Assembly (NCBI GenBank): GCA_965116435.1
Contig: OZ220686.1
Location: 1,364,001-1,428,000, forward strand
Length of the DNA stretch: 64,000 nucleotides
Direction of reading: 5' to 3'
Source: VXPQ01 sp965116435
Lineage (GTDB): Bacteria; Bacteroidota; Rhodothermia; Rhodothermales; VXPQ01
Notes under the pieces: generated by a model
What the model saw: the letters and a program-made list of their open reading frames with translations, nothing else
What the model was told of the DNA's origin: nothing
Database searches by the model: none
Shown here: positions 46,101-56,384 of the stretch, in pieces
How positions within the stretch are numbered: position 1 is the stretch's first letter
Layout: each line of letters begins with the position of its first letter
Position numbers and translations under genes: made by a program

Positions 46101-49010
46101 ATGGACGACCGGATCACGATTCGGGGGGCGCGGGCCCACAATCTCCAGAATATCGACATAGATATTCCAAGAGAACAGTTGGTGGTCATAACGGGGCTGT
46201 CCGGTTCGGGCAAATCAAGCCTCGCCTTCGACACGATTTACGCCGAAGGCCGTCGCCGCTACATGGAAAGCCTGAGCGCCTACGCCCGACAATTCCTGGG
46301 CATGATGGAACGGCCCGACGTGGATTTCATCGACGGCCTTTCCCCCGTGATCGCTATCGACCAGAAAACGGTTAGCCGCAATCCCCGGTCCACGGTAGGC
46401 ACCGTCACGGAAATCTACGACTTCCTCCGACTGCTTTTTGCGCGGGCCGGAACGCCGTATTCGTACATCTCCGGCACGCCCATGCGCAAGCAGTCCGACG
46501 ATGAAATTATCGACGAGATTGCGTCATTCCCCGAAGGAACCCGGCTGCTGCTGCTCGCCCCCGTCGTGCGCGCCCGCAAGGGACACTACCGGGAGCTCTT
46601 CGAACAGATGGGCAAGCAGGGCTTTCAGCGCGTACGCATCGACGGGGAAACGCAGGAAATCGAACCGGGCATGCGGGCGGACCGGTATAAAACACACGAC
46701 ATTGAGGTGGTGGTGGACCGTGTCGTGATCAAGGAGGGCATTCGTTCCCGCATCGCGCGGTCGGCGGAAACCGCACTCAGCCTTGGAAGCGGCACGCTGA
46801 TCGTGCAGGCGATGAACGGGCCGAAACAAGGCGATCATCTGATGAGCAGGCGCCTGTTCAGCCCGGAAGACGGACTCTACTACGAGGATGCTTCGCCCAG
46901 CATGTTCTCCTTCAATACGCCGTATGGAGCCTGTCCCGAATGCAACGGCCTCGGCTATCGGCGGGAAATCGATCCGGAACTGATTATTCCGGATCCGTCC
47001 CTGACCATTGCCGAAGGCGGACTGGCGCCGCTGGGCAAACCGCGCGACATCTGGATATTCAATCAAGTGCGGGCCGTGGCCGCTGCGCGCGGTTTCGGAC
47101 TGGATACGCCGCTGAGCGCCCTCACGGAAACACAGCGCGAAACCCTGCTCTTCGGCGCCGGCGAAGAAACGTTCGACATCGTATATACCTGGAAAAATCG
47201 GGAGGTATGCTACCAGCACCGTTTCAACGGCGTCTACGGATATATCCGGCACACCTACGACAACACGTCCTCGAACGGACAGCGCAAATGGGCCGAATCG
47301 TTCATGCGGCACATGTCGTGCTCGGAATGCAAGGGCGGGCGCCTGAAGAAGGAGAGCCTGGCGTACAAGATCGGTTCCTGCACCATCGCCGAGCTGGTGA
47401 ACATGGACCTGGTCGGGCTTCGCGCATTTTTCGACGAGGCCGCGTTTTCCGAAAGGCAGCGCATCATCGCGCGCCCGATCGTCAAGGAAATCCGGGAACG
47501 GCTCGACTTTCTGATTGATGTGGGCGTAGGGTATCTCAGCCTGAATCGCACGGCGCGTACGTTGTCCGGGGGAGAAAGCCAGCGGATTCGCCTGGCCACC
47601 CAGATCGGTACGCGCCTGACAGGGGTGTTGTACGTACTGGACGAGCCCTCCATCGGCCTGCATCCAAACGATCATTCCAGGCTGATCGGGTCCCTGAAGC
47701 AGCTGCGCGACCTTGGCAATTCGGTGCTGGTCGTCGAGCACGACCGGGAAATGATCGAAGCAGCCGATTTCGTGGTAGACCTTGGGCCGGGAGCGGGGGA
47801 ACACGGCGGACACGTGTTGGGAGCCACCGCCCCCGATGCATTGCCGATCGCCACGAATGGCCACATCAGCCTTACGGCAGCGTACCTCCAGGGCAAACGA
47901 CGCATCCATATCCCGAAACGTCGGCGGAACGCCACGGAAAAGCGCATGGCGCTCGAGGGCGCTACGGGCCACAACCTGAAAGGCGACGCCTTTACCCTCC
48001 CGCTGGGTGCGCTCGTATGCGTGACGGGCGTCTCGGGGTCCGGGAAATCCACCCTGATCAACCAGACATTGTTTCCGATTCTGACGCAACGATTGCACGG
48101 CGCCCGTGTGCGGCCCTTGCCGTACGCATCGCTTGAGGGGACAGAACATATCGACAAGGTCATCGACATCGACCAGAGTCCGATCGGCAGAACGCCCCGA
48201 TCGAACCCCGCCACGTACACCAATCTGTTTACCTTGATCCGGGACTTGTACGCCCAGCTTCCCGAATCGAAGATACGGGGATACAAAAAAGGCCGATTTT
48301 CTTTCAATACGAAGGGCGGACGATGCGAAACCTGCAAAGGAGCCGGCATCGTGAAGCTGGAGATGAATTTCCTGCCCGACGTGTATGTGGTGTGCGACAC
48401 GTGCAAAAGCCGTCGCTACAACACGGAAACGCTGGAAGTACTCTACAAAGGGAAAACCATTGCGGACGCGCTGGACCTGACGGTATCCGAAGCGCTGACG
48501 TTCTTCGAACATGTCCCGCGCATCGAACGAAAACTGCGTACGCTGGATTCAGTGGGATTGGGCTATATCCGGCTGGGACAACCCTCTACCACATTATCCG
48601 GCGGCGAGGCCCAGCGCGTGAAGCTGGCGAAGGAGCTTTCGAGGCCGGGGACCGGACGCACCCTGTACATTCTCGACGAACCCACCACGGGACTGCATTT
48701 CGAGGATATTCGACATCTGCTGGCGGTCCTTGAGGCCCTGGTCCGAAAAGGCAATACGGTGCTGGTTATCGAGCACAATATGGATGTGGTCAAGGTAGCA
48801 GACTGGGTTGTGGACATGGGCCCCGCGGGCGGCGCGCAAGGCGGGCGCATTCTGTTTTCAGGCGCCCCGGAAGACCTTGTCCGCACGAACACCCATACCG
48901 CCGCCTTCCTGCGGAAAGAACTGGAGCGCTTCAACGGCGTCTCCGAAGAAGAAAGCCTGGAACTGGACCTGGACGCCCTCGCTTCCGAATCGGAGCGCGA
49001 AAAGCATTGA
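46101..49010 (+). CDS. uvrA: Excinuclease ABC subunit A
   Basis: The 969-residue UvrA finds DNA lesions for nucleotide excision repair. Two ABC ATPase modules are present: Walker A motifs GLSGSGKSS (near residue 30) and GVSGSGKST (near 645), signatures LSGGESQRIRLA and LSGGEAQRVKLA. Zinc-binding cysteines are seen in CPECNG, CSECKG and the CETCKGAGIV/CDTCKSRRYN pair. I start at ATG 46101 (MDDRITIRGARAHNLQNIDI); the frame opens 20 codons earlier. Confidence 0.97.
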   Translation: MDDRITIRGARAHNLQNIDIDIPREQLVVITGLSGSGKSSLAFDTIYAEGRRRYMESLSAYARQFLGMMERPDVDFIDGLSPVIAIDQKTVSRNPRSTVGTVTEIYDFLRLLFARAGTPYSYISGTPMRKQSDDEIIDEIASFPEGTRLLLLAPVVRARKGHYRELFEQMGKQGFQRVRIDGETQEIEPGMRADRYKTHDIEVVVDRVVIKEGIRSRIARSAETALSLGSGTLIVQAMNGPKQGDHLMSRRLFSPEDGLYYEDASPSMFSFNTPYGACPECNGLGYRREIDPELIIPDPSLTIAEGGLAPLGKPRDIWIFNQVRAVAAARGFGLDTPLSALTETQRETLLFGAGEETFDIVYTWKNREVCYQHRFNGVYGYIRHTYDNTSSNGQRKWAESFMRHMSCSECKGGRLKKESLAYKIGSCTIAELVNMDLVGLRAFFDEAAFSERQRIIARPIVKEIRERLDFLIDVGVGYLSLNRTARTLSGGESQRIRLATQIGTRLTGVLYVLDEPSIGLHPNDHSRLIGSLKQLRDLGNSVLVVEHDREMIEAADFVVDLGPGAGEHGGHVLGATAPDALPIATNGHISLTAAYLQGKRRIHIPKRRRNATEKRMALEGATGHNLKGDAFTLPLGALVCVTGVSGSGKSTLINQTLFPILTQRLHGARVRPLPYASLEGTEHIDKVIDIDQSPIGRTPRSNPATYTNLFTLIRDLYAQLPESKIRGYKKGRFSFNTKGGRCETCKGAGIVKLEMNFLPDVYVVCDTCKSRRYNTETLEVLYKGKTIADALDLTVSEALTFFEHVPRIERKLRTLDSVGLGYIRLGQPSTTLSGGEAQRVKLAKELSRPGTGRTLYILDEPTTGLHFEDIRHLLAVLEALVRKGNTVLVIEHNMDVVKVADWVVDMGPAGGAQGGRILFSGAPEDLVRTNTHTAAFLRKELERFNGVSEEESLELDLDALASESEREKH

Positions 49011-49097
49011 CCCCCTGATCTTTGCGGGCGTACTCCGCGTATCCTTGCGCTCCCTGTACATTTTTCGATACGTTTGCCTGTACGTTTGTTCGCACCC

Positions 49098-49490
49098 ATG
49101 CCGGAACCTCCTTTTATCCCCGCCTACAACAAACCGGACGCCGACGGCGTCTGGATGCAGTTCGACAATACCGTGGCCATCCGCCATACCGTACAGGCGG
49201 AAGACGGGTTCGAACACGCGGCGGGCGCCGTCTTCAAATACCTGAAAAAAGCCCAGGAAGATTTTCCCGATTGGCCGCGCGTACTCTACCTGGACGTAGA
49301 AGGGCATACGGGAGAATACGGCGGATTCGACGCCGATTTTTACGAGTTCCAGCAGGAATTCTTCTTTTCGACGATGGCGCCGTTCCTGACGGGATTTCAT
49401 ATGCCGCTGACGGGCCCGCTCGTCAACCCGGAAGCGCAACGCAACGACCTGCCAGACGAACTGGTTGTGCGAGCGCCGGACGCCTCCTGA
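49098..49490 (+). CDS. Uncharacterised conserved-looking small protein
   Basis: The 130-residue acidic soluble protein has no signal peptide. The sequence (GVWMQFDNTVAIRHTVQAED, then RVLYLDVEGHTGEYGGFDAD) has no domain I recognise. It lies 87 bases after uvrA on the same strand and may be transcribed with it. ATG 49098 (MPEPPFIPAYNKPDADG) is preferred over an upstream ATG at 49074. Codon use matches the core genes, so it is probably a real lineage-specific gene. Confidence 0.7.
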   Translation: MPEPPFIPAYNKPDADGVWMQFDNTVAIRHTVQAEDGFEHAAGAVFKYLKKAQEDFPDWPRVLYLDVEGHTGEYGGFDADFYEFQQEFFFSTMAPFLTGFHMPLTGPLVNPEAQRNDLPDELVVRAPDAS

Positions 49491-49539
49491 CCAGCTCCGG
49501 GAATACGCGGGATCGAAGCGGACCGCGTCAGCGCATCCC

Positions 49540-50583
49540 TCAGGTATCCCCGGACCGCATCGCTATACTGTTCAGAACATTGGCGGCCCGGCCCCCGCCT
49601 TTCTTGTCACTCCCGTTCCGGGAACGCACATCCAGCACCTGAATGCAAATGGCGCCGAGGACGATGAACAACCCGGCCAGAATCTCCAGCGCGGATGGTT
49701 GCGTCTGGATGGTTGCCCAGGCAAGCCACAGGGCGGCAAGCGGGACAAGGTTGCCGTAGAGCACCACCCGGGTCGGCCCCAGCGTCCTCAGCGCGCGCAC
49801 CTTGGCCCATTGGCCGATGCCCACGCCCACCGCCCCGCCGAAAACAATGGCTATCCAGGTCCAGGCATCCAGATTCAGCCAGGATTCGCCCAGCAGCGCC
49901 GGCAAGGCGATAAGCAGGTAGATCATCCCCCCGATAGCGGTGCGGGCCGCCACCATGGCCGTGGCGCCGTACCGGGCTGCAAGGGGTTTGATGAAATGCA
50001 GTTCGGCGACGGCCATAAGCAACGCCAGCACCAGCAGCAAGTCGCCAAGCCAATAGCCTTTGTTCAGGTTGTCCGGGCGAAAACCGTCGAACGCGAGGGC
50101 GAACGTGCCCATCGCCGCCAGCGCAATCCCGACATACCCGTAGCGACCAATGCGTTCCGTGCCCAGCACATACCCCAGCCCCCAACTGAGCACGGGCCCC
50201 AGCGCCAGCCACAAGGAAGCCCTTGCCCCATGGGTCAACCCAAGCCCCTCGATCCCAAACCAGGGCGCAAGCGTGGCGCCCAGTACGGCCACCACAAGCA
50301 AACGCGGCCAATCTTTTTTCTCAATCCGGGGAATGAGACGCGCGCCCGACGCCTTGCCGCTCCCCAAAAAGAGCTGGCAGTACAGCATGGCGATCATGGC
50401 CACGCCCCCAACCAGAAACCGGGAAACAGAAAATCCGATGGGCGACATTTCGCGCAAGGCTACTTCGGCAAGCACGAAATTCCCGCCCCATAGCCCCACG
50501 AAAATCAGCAGCAGGAGGTGGTGCGGCCACGCGGCCTCCTCGCTTCCGTCGAGGTCAGGTTGCCTGTGGGCCGCCGTATTCAT
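49540..50583 (-). CDS. EamA/DMT-superfamily transporter
   Basis: The 347-residue protein has ten predicted membrane helices in two EamA repeats; the first opens LLLLIFVGLWGGNFVLAEVA and the second WLGDLLLVLALLMAVAELHF. Typical members export amino acids, nucleotides or other metabolites; the substrate cannot be told from sequence. ATG 50583 is preferred; another ATG six codons upstream exists. It is downstream of smc on the same strand, 86 bases away. Confidence 0.88.
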   Translation of the reverse strand: MNTAAHRQPDLDGSEEAAWPHHLLLLIFVGLWGGNFVLAEVALREMSPIGFSVSRFLVGGVAMIAMLYCQLFLGSGKASGARLIPRIEKKDWPRLLVVAVLGATLAPWFGIEGLGLTHGARASLWLALGPVLSWGLGYVLGTERIGRYGYVGIALAAMGTFALAFDGFRPDNLNKGYWLGDLLLVLALLMAVAELHFIKPLAARYGATAMVAARTAIGGMIYLLIALPALLGESWLNLDAWTWIAIVFGGAVGVGIGQWAKVRALRTLGPTRVVLYGNLVPLAALWLAWATIQTQPSALEILAGLFIVLGAICIQVLDVRSRNGSDKKGGGRAANVLNSIAMRSGDT

Positions 50584-50669
50584 GGAAAAATGCTGCTTCA
50601 AAACAAAGAAGGCGACGGCCCGGACGTTGAAAGCGGTCCTTTCGGGGCGCCGCGTCGTCGGGACAGGCG

Positions 50670-53600
50670 CTACGCAGCCCGGGACGCACGTTCGACGATC
50701 TGAACCGCCTCGTCGAATTGTACGCCTACGATACGGGAAACACCGGGTTCTTGCATGGTGACGCCGTATAACCGGTCCGCCGCCTCCATCGTTAACTTGT
50801 TGTGTGTAACGAGAAGGAATTGCGTGTGTTCTGCAAATCGGCGGATCATGCGCATGAAGCGACGCACATTCTTGTCGTCGAGCGGGGCGTCTACCTCGTC
50901 GAGAATACAGAAGGGGCTTGGCTTGACCAGATAGATGCCAAACAATAGCGCAATGGCCGTAAGTGCTTTCTCGCCGCCGGAAAGCAACGACGTTTTCGAT
51001 GAAGTCTTGCCGCCGGGACGGGCCTGGATGCGGATCGCCGTTTCGAGCGGTTGCGCCGGGTCCTCCAGCACCAGATCAGCCACCGCTTCTTCCCCGAACA
51101 AATCCTGGAACGTTTGCCGGAAATGGCGGCGAATCTCCTTGAACGTTTCCATGAACCGGGCCGAAGCCGTCGTATTGATTTCGTCGATCGTTTCGAGGAG
51201 CGTCTTTTCGGCGGCTTCAAGGTCTTGCTGTTGCTGCATCAGGAAGTCGAGCCGCTTCGTCTCCTCCTCCCAGTGCTCAAGCGCCAGCTCGTTGACGCTC
51301 CCCATGGAGCGCAGACGCTCGCGGAGCGCACGGGCTTCCTCGCGGGCCGCTTCCTCCGCAACGTCTTCCGGCATCAGCACAGAAGCGTCCGCCACGGCTT
51401 CCGGAAGCGACACAGAAAAATCTTCGGCGACTTGCTCGACCAGCGTGTCCAGACGGGTTCGGATTTCGGTGAGGCGCAGCGCACGCGCATGCTCCTGTTG
51501 CACCAGGCGCTCCCGGCGATCCCGCAATGCCTGCAAGGAGGCCTCCAGGGCCGTCGTCTCTTTGCGGAGCGCACGCAACGCCTCTTCCGACCGGTTCGCC
51601 GCTTCCTGCAACACCGCTTGCCGTTCCTGCAAGGCGGGCCCATCGGCGGCCATGGCGTCCAACCGATCCCGGGCCTCTTGTATTTTTCGATCCAGCCCGG
51701 CGATGCGGCGCGCGCGGGCTTCGGTGCGGTCGCGCATATCCTGAAGCCGCCCGCGGGCGCGATCCAGGTCCCGTTGCAAATTCTCGCACCGGTTGCGCGC
51801 CTTGAGCGCTTCAAGCCCCGCCTCGCTGCATACGCCCGCCGCCGCGCGGCTTTCGGCTTCCGCGGACTGAAACGCTGTTTCGGCTTCAGCAAGTCGGGAT
51901 CGAACGCCCTGCACATCCTCGGCGGATTCGGCAAGGTCCTGCTCCAGGCGGCTTGTCTGTATGTCCGTGCCTTCGAGAAATGCCTGCGCCTCGTCGAATT
52001 TTTTTGCAAGCGCTTCCTGTCGGCGTTCGGCCGCCTCCAGATTGAACGTAACCTGAGCGGCTTTCTGCTCTGCCCGGACAAGGTCCCGCTCGGCTTCCCC
52101 GAACCGTTCGCGCAACGATTCGGCGGACACCGCCGCCATGTCGGCGCGGTGCGTTGCGATGGTCGCTTCCGCGGCCTGGATATCGCTTCGGATGGCCTGC
52201 AACCGGCTACGCGCGGTTTCCAGCTGGTTCCGGCGCTCAAGCCGCCCGAGGACCGCCGTATCGCCTTCCGCCTCGCTGCCTGCGTGCAAAACCCCTTGCG
52301 CATCGACCCATTCGCCGGTGCGCGCAAAAAATCGTTCGCTCCCGGAAGCGTGCGCGGCCTGTCGTTCTGCTTCGTCCAGCGTATCGACCACGTACGCATT
52401 GCGCAACAACAACTGCACCAGGCGAGCGCATCGGTCCGCATCCATCGTCCGGTCCGCCATGCGCACGGATTCCGCCAGCGACACAGCCTGCTGGCCCCCG
52501 GCGGCGCCGGACGCCATCGTGTCGGGGATCCGGTCCAGCACGATGAACGTGGCCCGCCCCTGGCCGCTCTGGCGCAGTTGTTCAATGGCGGCCCGGGCTT
52601 CGCGGTCGGAACGCACCACAATGCATTCCGCAAAAGACCCCAGCGCCGCGGCAAGCGCCACCCGATCCGCATCCTCGCAGGCAAACAGATCCGCCACGGT
52701 CGTCAGACGCCCGCCGGACCACTCCGATGCGGCCAGGTACTGCACGGCCCCGTCGCAATCCTCGCAGGACGTAAGCATGCTCTCCAGCACCTGGGCCGAA
52801 GCGGCAAGGGCTTCCTGCTCCCGTTTGAGCTGGTGCAACCGGTCGATCGCCTCGTCGAGACATGCCCGAATACGGGCCTCTTCCTGCGTAGCCCGTTCGG
52901 AGGCGAGGCGGGCCTCTTCGACGGCGTCCGTCGCAGCGGACGTCAGGGTCTCCGTATCCGCCGCACGCGTACGCAGGTCGGCAAGCGCCGCCGCAGCCTC
53001 GCGACGTTCCGTATCCATATCCGCCATGTTCTTCTGCACAAGGTCGCGCTGGCCCACCATCTTGTCGAGTTGGCGGCGCTGCACGGCATGCTTCTCTTCG
53101 CAGGCGCGCTCCTCGGCGCGCAGATGCAGCAACACCTGTTGCTTTTCCTCGCTGGCGGCGCGGCGCGCATCCCGATCACGCTCGGCGACGGCCAGCCGCT
53201 TTTCCGCCTCGTACATAGCAGGCTCAGCCTCTTTCAGGGCTTTTTCCACCTCGGCGATCTCCTGCGTCATGTCGATGCGACGTAGCGCAGCGGTTTCCTG
53301 CTCCTCGTGCAGGCGTTGCCGTTCGCCCCGCGCGGACTCCAGGCGCCCTTCCGCAAGCCGTTGCTCCGTTTCTGTTTCGCGCCGTTTGTCGATGTGCGCG
53401 TACAGGTCGGCGCGTTCGGCTTCGAGGCGCTTCTCGCAAGCCACCAGATTCTCCCGAAGCGCCGTCAGCGCCTCGGCTTGCCCGGTTTCCTTTTCCGTCG
53501 CCTGCGACGTTTCCTCGCTCAGGCCAGATGTTTCGCCGGCAAGCAGGTCCTGCTCTTCCGCGAGGCGGGCATACTCGGCGGCGGCGATCGCCAGTTCCAG

Positions 53601-54272
53601 CGCGCGCAGGCGACGCCGGGCCTTCTTGTAGCGCTCGGCTTGCCCGGCTTGCCGCTTCAGACTGCGAACCTGTTTGGCGATTTCGTCCGTAAGGTCCCGA
53701 ATGCGCTCCAGATCGATTCGGGTCGCCTTCAGCCTTCCAAGCGTTTGCCGACGCCGCATCTTGTATTTCGTGACGCCCGCCGCCTCCTCGAACAAACGCC
53801 GCCGGTCGTCGGTGTTTTCGGACAGAATTTCATCGATCATCTTGAGTTCTATGACCGAATACGCCCCGGCGCCCATCCCGGTGTCCATGAACAGATCCAT
53901 AATATCGCGCAGGCGACAGGTTACGCCGTTCATGGCGTACTCGGACTCGCCCGACCGGTAGAGGCGCCGTCCCAGCTGCACTTCTTCGTATCGGGAAGGC
54001 AGAATATTCCGGTTGTTCTCAATCGTCAGGAGCACTTCCGACATACCCAACGGCTTGCGATTCGCCGCGCCGCTGAAAATGACGTTCTCCATCTTCTCGG
54101 AGCGCAGAACGCGGGTGCGTTGCTCGCCGATCGCCCAGCGCACGGCGTCCACAATATTCGACTTCCCGCAGCCGTTAGGACCTACGATAGCCGTAATGCC
54201 CGCGTCGAACCGCATCACGGTGCGATCCGCGAAGCTTTTGAAACCATGCAATTCGAGTTTGCTCAGATACAT
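50670..54272 (-). CDS. smc: Chromosome segregation protein SMC
   Basis: The 1200-residue condensin ATPase. N-terminal head: YLSKLELHGFKSFADRT, Walker A GPNGCGKSNIVDAVRWAIGE. Long coiled coil 1 follows to about residue 490, the hinge lies at about 510-680, and coiled coil 2 is followed by the C-terminal head with signature LLSGGEKALTAIALLF and Walker B FCILDEVDAPLDD. It organises and separates daughter chromosomes. ATG 54272 gives the canonical N-terminus; the frame is open upstream to 54395 without similarity. Confidence 0.96.
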   Translation of the reverse strand: MYLSKLELHGFKSFADRTVMRFDAGITAIVGPNGCGKSNIVDAVRWAIGEQRTRVLRSEKMENVIFSGAANRKPLGMSEVLLTIENNRNILPSRYEEVQLGRRLYRSGESEYAMNGVTCRLRDIMDLFMDTGMGAGAYSVIELKMIDEILSENTDDRRRLFEEAAGVTKYKMRRRQTLGRLKATRIDLERIRDLTDEIAKQVRSLKRQAGQAERYKKARRRLRALELAIAAAEYARLAEEQDLLAGETSGLSEETSQATEKETGQAEALTALRENLVACEKRLEAERADLYAHIDKRRETETEQRLAEGRLESARGERQRLHEEQETAALRRIDMTQEIAEVEKALKEAEPAMYEAEKRLAVAERDRDARRAASEEKQQVLLHLRAEERACEEKHAVQRRQLDKMVGQRDLVQKNMADMDTERREAAAALADLRTRAADTETLTSAATDAVEEARLASERATQEEARIRACLDEAIDRLHQLKREQEALAASAQVLESMLTSCEDCDGAVQYLAASEWSGGRLTTVADLFACEDADRVALAAALGSFAECIVVRSDREARAAIEQLRQSGQGRATFIVLDRIPDTMASGAAGGQQAVSLAESVRMADRTMDADRCARLVQLLLRNAYVVDTLDEAERQAAHASGSERFFARTGEWVDAQGVLHAGSEAEGDTAVLGRLERRNQLETARSRLQAIRSDIQAAEATIATHRADMAAVSAESLRERFGEAERDLVRAEQKAAQVTFNLEAAERRQEALAKKFDEAQAFLEGTDIQTSRLEQDLAESAEDVQGVRSRLAEAETAFQSAEAESRAAAGVCSEAGLEALKARNRCENLQRDLDRARGRLQDMRDRTEARARRIAGLDRKIQEARDRLDAMAADGPALQERQAVLQEAANRSEEALRALRKETTALEASLQALRDRRERLVQQEHARALRLTEIRTRLDTLVEQVAEDFSVSLPEAVADASVLMPEDVAEEAAREEARALRERLRSMGSVNELALEHWEEETKRLDFLMQQQQDLEAAEKTLLETIDEINTTASARFMETFKEIRRHFRQTFQDLFGEEAVADLVLEDPAQPLETAIRIQARPGGKTSSKTSLLSGGEKALTAIALLFGIYLVKPSPFCILDEVDAPLDDKNVRRFMRMIRRFAEHTQFLLVTHNKLTMEAADRLYGVTMQEPGVSRIVGVQFDEAVQIVERASRAA

Positions 54273-54900
54273 AGCGGCGGGGCCATCTGCAAGAACGAAC
54301 CGGAAAAAGCGCAGAAAAACACGGGCGGACAAGGCCATATCCTGTCGGCGGCATGGCTTCGCCCATCCGGGTTCTGCGCAAACCTGTCGGGGCAAGAGAT
54401 AATAAAAACGATCTAAAGCCGTTATGCAAGCCTTATTTACTATTTCTGCCGAATTGTGGAAAAATTATGTACGCCTTGCGGGAAAAAGCGGGCCGATCGC
54501 CCGGCGAACGCCTTGATAAGCCGTTATTGCGTAATAACGTAGGCCATGTCGTACGCCATGATGGAGGCCATGTCACAGGCCATGGCGCGCCCGGCCATTT
54601 CCCCGAAACGACATATGAAACGACATGCGTACGACCCCGGCGAAAACAGACGAAAAAGCGCAGGCGCCGCACGCAACTTGCCCGATACGCCTCCGTAAGC
54701 CAATAGCGTACGGCAGGAAATTTGCTTGAAATGCAGCGTGCGCCCCCTGCGCCAAAAAACATGAACAACGGGGGAACGCACGAAAACCACGCCCCTCGGT
54801 CTACCTCTGCCGACGGTGTGTGCCGTTGAGGAGGGCCTTGCATACGGACTGGAGCCCCGACATGCCTGACCCTCCTCATTTTTTTGGCTTTTCTGGCGCG
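54273..54900. other. 628-base intergenic region with palindrome and GGCCATG repeats, no gene seen
   Basis: The region lies between the Gfo/Idh gene and smc, both on the minus strand, so it should hold the smc promoter. It contains an 18-base palindrome-type element CGTTATTGCGTAATAACG (54522-54539; 7-bp arms) and, just after it, four close repeats of a CCATG motif at 54543-54600 (GGCCATGTC, GCCATGATGG, GGCCATGTC, GGCCATGGC). The palindrome could be an operator or a hairpin in the smc leader. A 148-residue minus-strand frame (54433-54879) looks spurious. Confidence 0.4.
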
Positions 54901-56250
54901 TCAGAGCGACCAGGGCGCCCGCATGGGCCGTCCAAGCATCTCGTTGGCCGAGACATCGTCAAGCACCACTTCCCGGTCCGGATCCCACCTCAGATCGCGG
55001 CCCAACTGCATGGCGATATTGCCCAGGTGCGCAATGGTAATAGAACGATGCGCCTCCTCGATCGGCGCAATCGGTTCGGTGCCGGCTATGACGCTGTCCA
55101 GAAAATCCTGGCGGTGATCGTCGCTGCGATACAGGCGGGTGTCCTGATCGCCCAGCACGGTGTTCCAGATGGCGGGATCGGATACCTCGTGGCCGCCGCG
55201 AGAGATGAATATCCACCCGTCGTCCCCCTCGAAGCGCACGCCGCGCGGCTCGTCGCTGGAAACGATCATGACAACGCCCTGGGCGTATTCCGCCTCGAAA
55301 TAAAAATCGGTGGCCGTATTCCACAAATCGTTCTCCGGGAAGACGCCCCGGGCATTGCGAATGGCTATGGGGCCGGTCCTGGCGGTTCCCATGCCCCACT
55401 GCGCAATATCGGGATGGTGCCCGCCCCAATCCGTCACCTGCCCGCCCGAGTAATCCATAATCCAGCGGAAGTTTACGTGGCACCGGGCCGGGCTGTATTC
55501 CGCTTCAGGCGCGGGGCCCAGCCAGAAATCGTAGTTGAAGCCTTCGGGCACGGGTTCGGGGTCTTTCCGGTCCCCCGTTTCGCCAAAGTCCGTCTGCCCC
55601 GGCGGCAGCCCGCATCGCACGGTGCGAAGCGTACCGATCCGCCCGTTCAGCACCAGCTCGCACGCGTGGCGAAACCCTTCGCCGGAGCGCTGTTGGCTAC
55701 CGGTCTGGAACACCACGCCCGCCTCCTTCACCGCATCGCTCATGGCCCGCCCTTCCCGGACGGTAAGCGAAAGCGGCTTCTCTCCGTAAATATGCTTCCC
55801 GGCGCGGGCCGCGGCGATCACCGGAATGGCGTGCCAGTGATCCGGCGTGGAAATCACTACGGCGTCGATATCGTCGCGGGCCAGCAGCTCCCGAAAGTCT
55901 TCGTATCCGTCGCAGGGCGAGGCGTTCCCGGATCGCATCTCCTTGCCGCGGCGGAAATCCACCAGGTGCCGGGCGGGGTCCCGGCCTGCGTAGGCGCCGT
56001 TCCAGTAGCCGTAACTCGCCTGGTTTACGTCGCAGACGGCGGCGATATGCACCGCTTCTTTTTCAAGAAATTGCCGCACATGGCCCGTTCCCATATTGCC
56101 CGTACCAATGAATCCGAGCGTAATGCGATCGCTGGGCGCCGTACGACCGCCGCGCCCAAGCGCGGACGCCGGCACGATGGTCGGCAATGCAAGCCCTCCG
56201 GCAAGGAGCGCACTGGTCTTCAGAAAATCGCGTCTGTTTCTGGATGTCAT
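54901..56250 (-). CDS. Tat-exported Gfo/Idh/MocA-family oxidoreductase (second copy)
   Basis: The 449-residue protein has a twin-arginine signal (RNRRDFLKTSALLAGGLALP), a Rossmann motif LGFIGTGNMGTGH and the EKP motif (YGEKPLSLTVREGRAMS). The C-terminal domain includes MDYSGGQVTDWGGHHPDIAQ, as in exported glucose-fructose oxidoreductase relatives. It is a distant paralogue of the gene at 42483-43799. The substrate is unknown, likely a sugar. I chose ATG 56250 because the Tat signal starts there. Confidence 0.9.
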   Translation of the reverse strand: MTSRNRRDFLKTSALLAGGLALPTIVPASALGRGGRTAPSDRITLGFIGTGNMGTGHVRQFLEKEAVHIAAVCDVNQASYGYWNGAYAGRDPARHLVDFRRGKEMRSGNASPCDGYEDFRELLARDDIDAVVISTPDHWHAIPVIAAARAGKHIYGEKPLSLTVREGRAMSDAVKEAGVVFQTGSQQRSGEGFRHACELVLNGRIGTLRTVRCGLPPGQTDFGETGDRKDPEPVPEGFNYDFWLGPAPEAEYSPARCHVNFRWIMDYSGGQVTDWGGHHPDIAQWGMGTARTGPIAIRNARGVFPENDLWNTATDFYFEAEYAQGVVMIVSSDEPRGVRFEGDDGWIFISRGGHEVSDPAIWNTVLGDQDTRLYRSDDHRQDFLDSVIAGTEPIAPIEEAHRSITIAHLGNIAMQLGRDLRWDPDREVVLDDVSANEMLGRPMRAPWSL

Positions 56251-56384
56251 GGGTTCTTCGAGGTCTATGGAGAAATCTGTGGACAGGACTTCGCTACCCG
56301 AAAAGGTAACGATTATGCATTTGTTTTGCAGCAAAAACAAGAGATGCGCTGACTAAACCCGGGGGGCGGACGATCCGCAGCGCC

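Noticed and set aside
51051..53285. 744-residue plus-strand open frame opposite smc
   Set aside because: It is a shadow of the SMC coiled-coil region, with no domain of its own.
54433..54879. 148-residue minus-strand open frame upstream of smc
   Set aside because: Composition is rich in Arg, Trp and Cys in a way typical of non-coding G+C-rich DNA, and it crosses the palindrome and the CCATG repeats.
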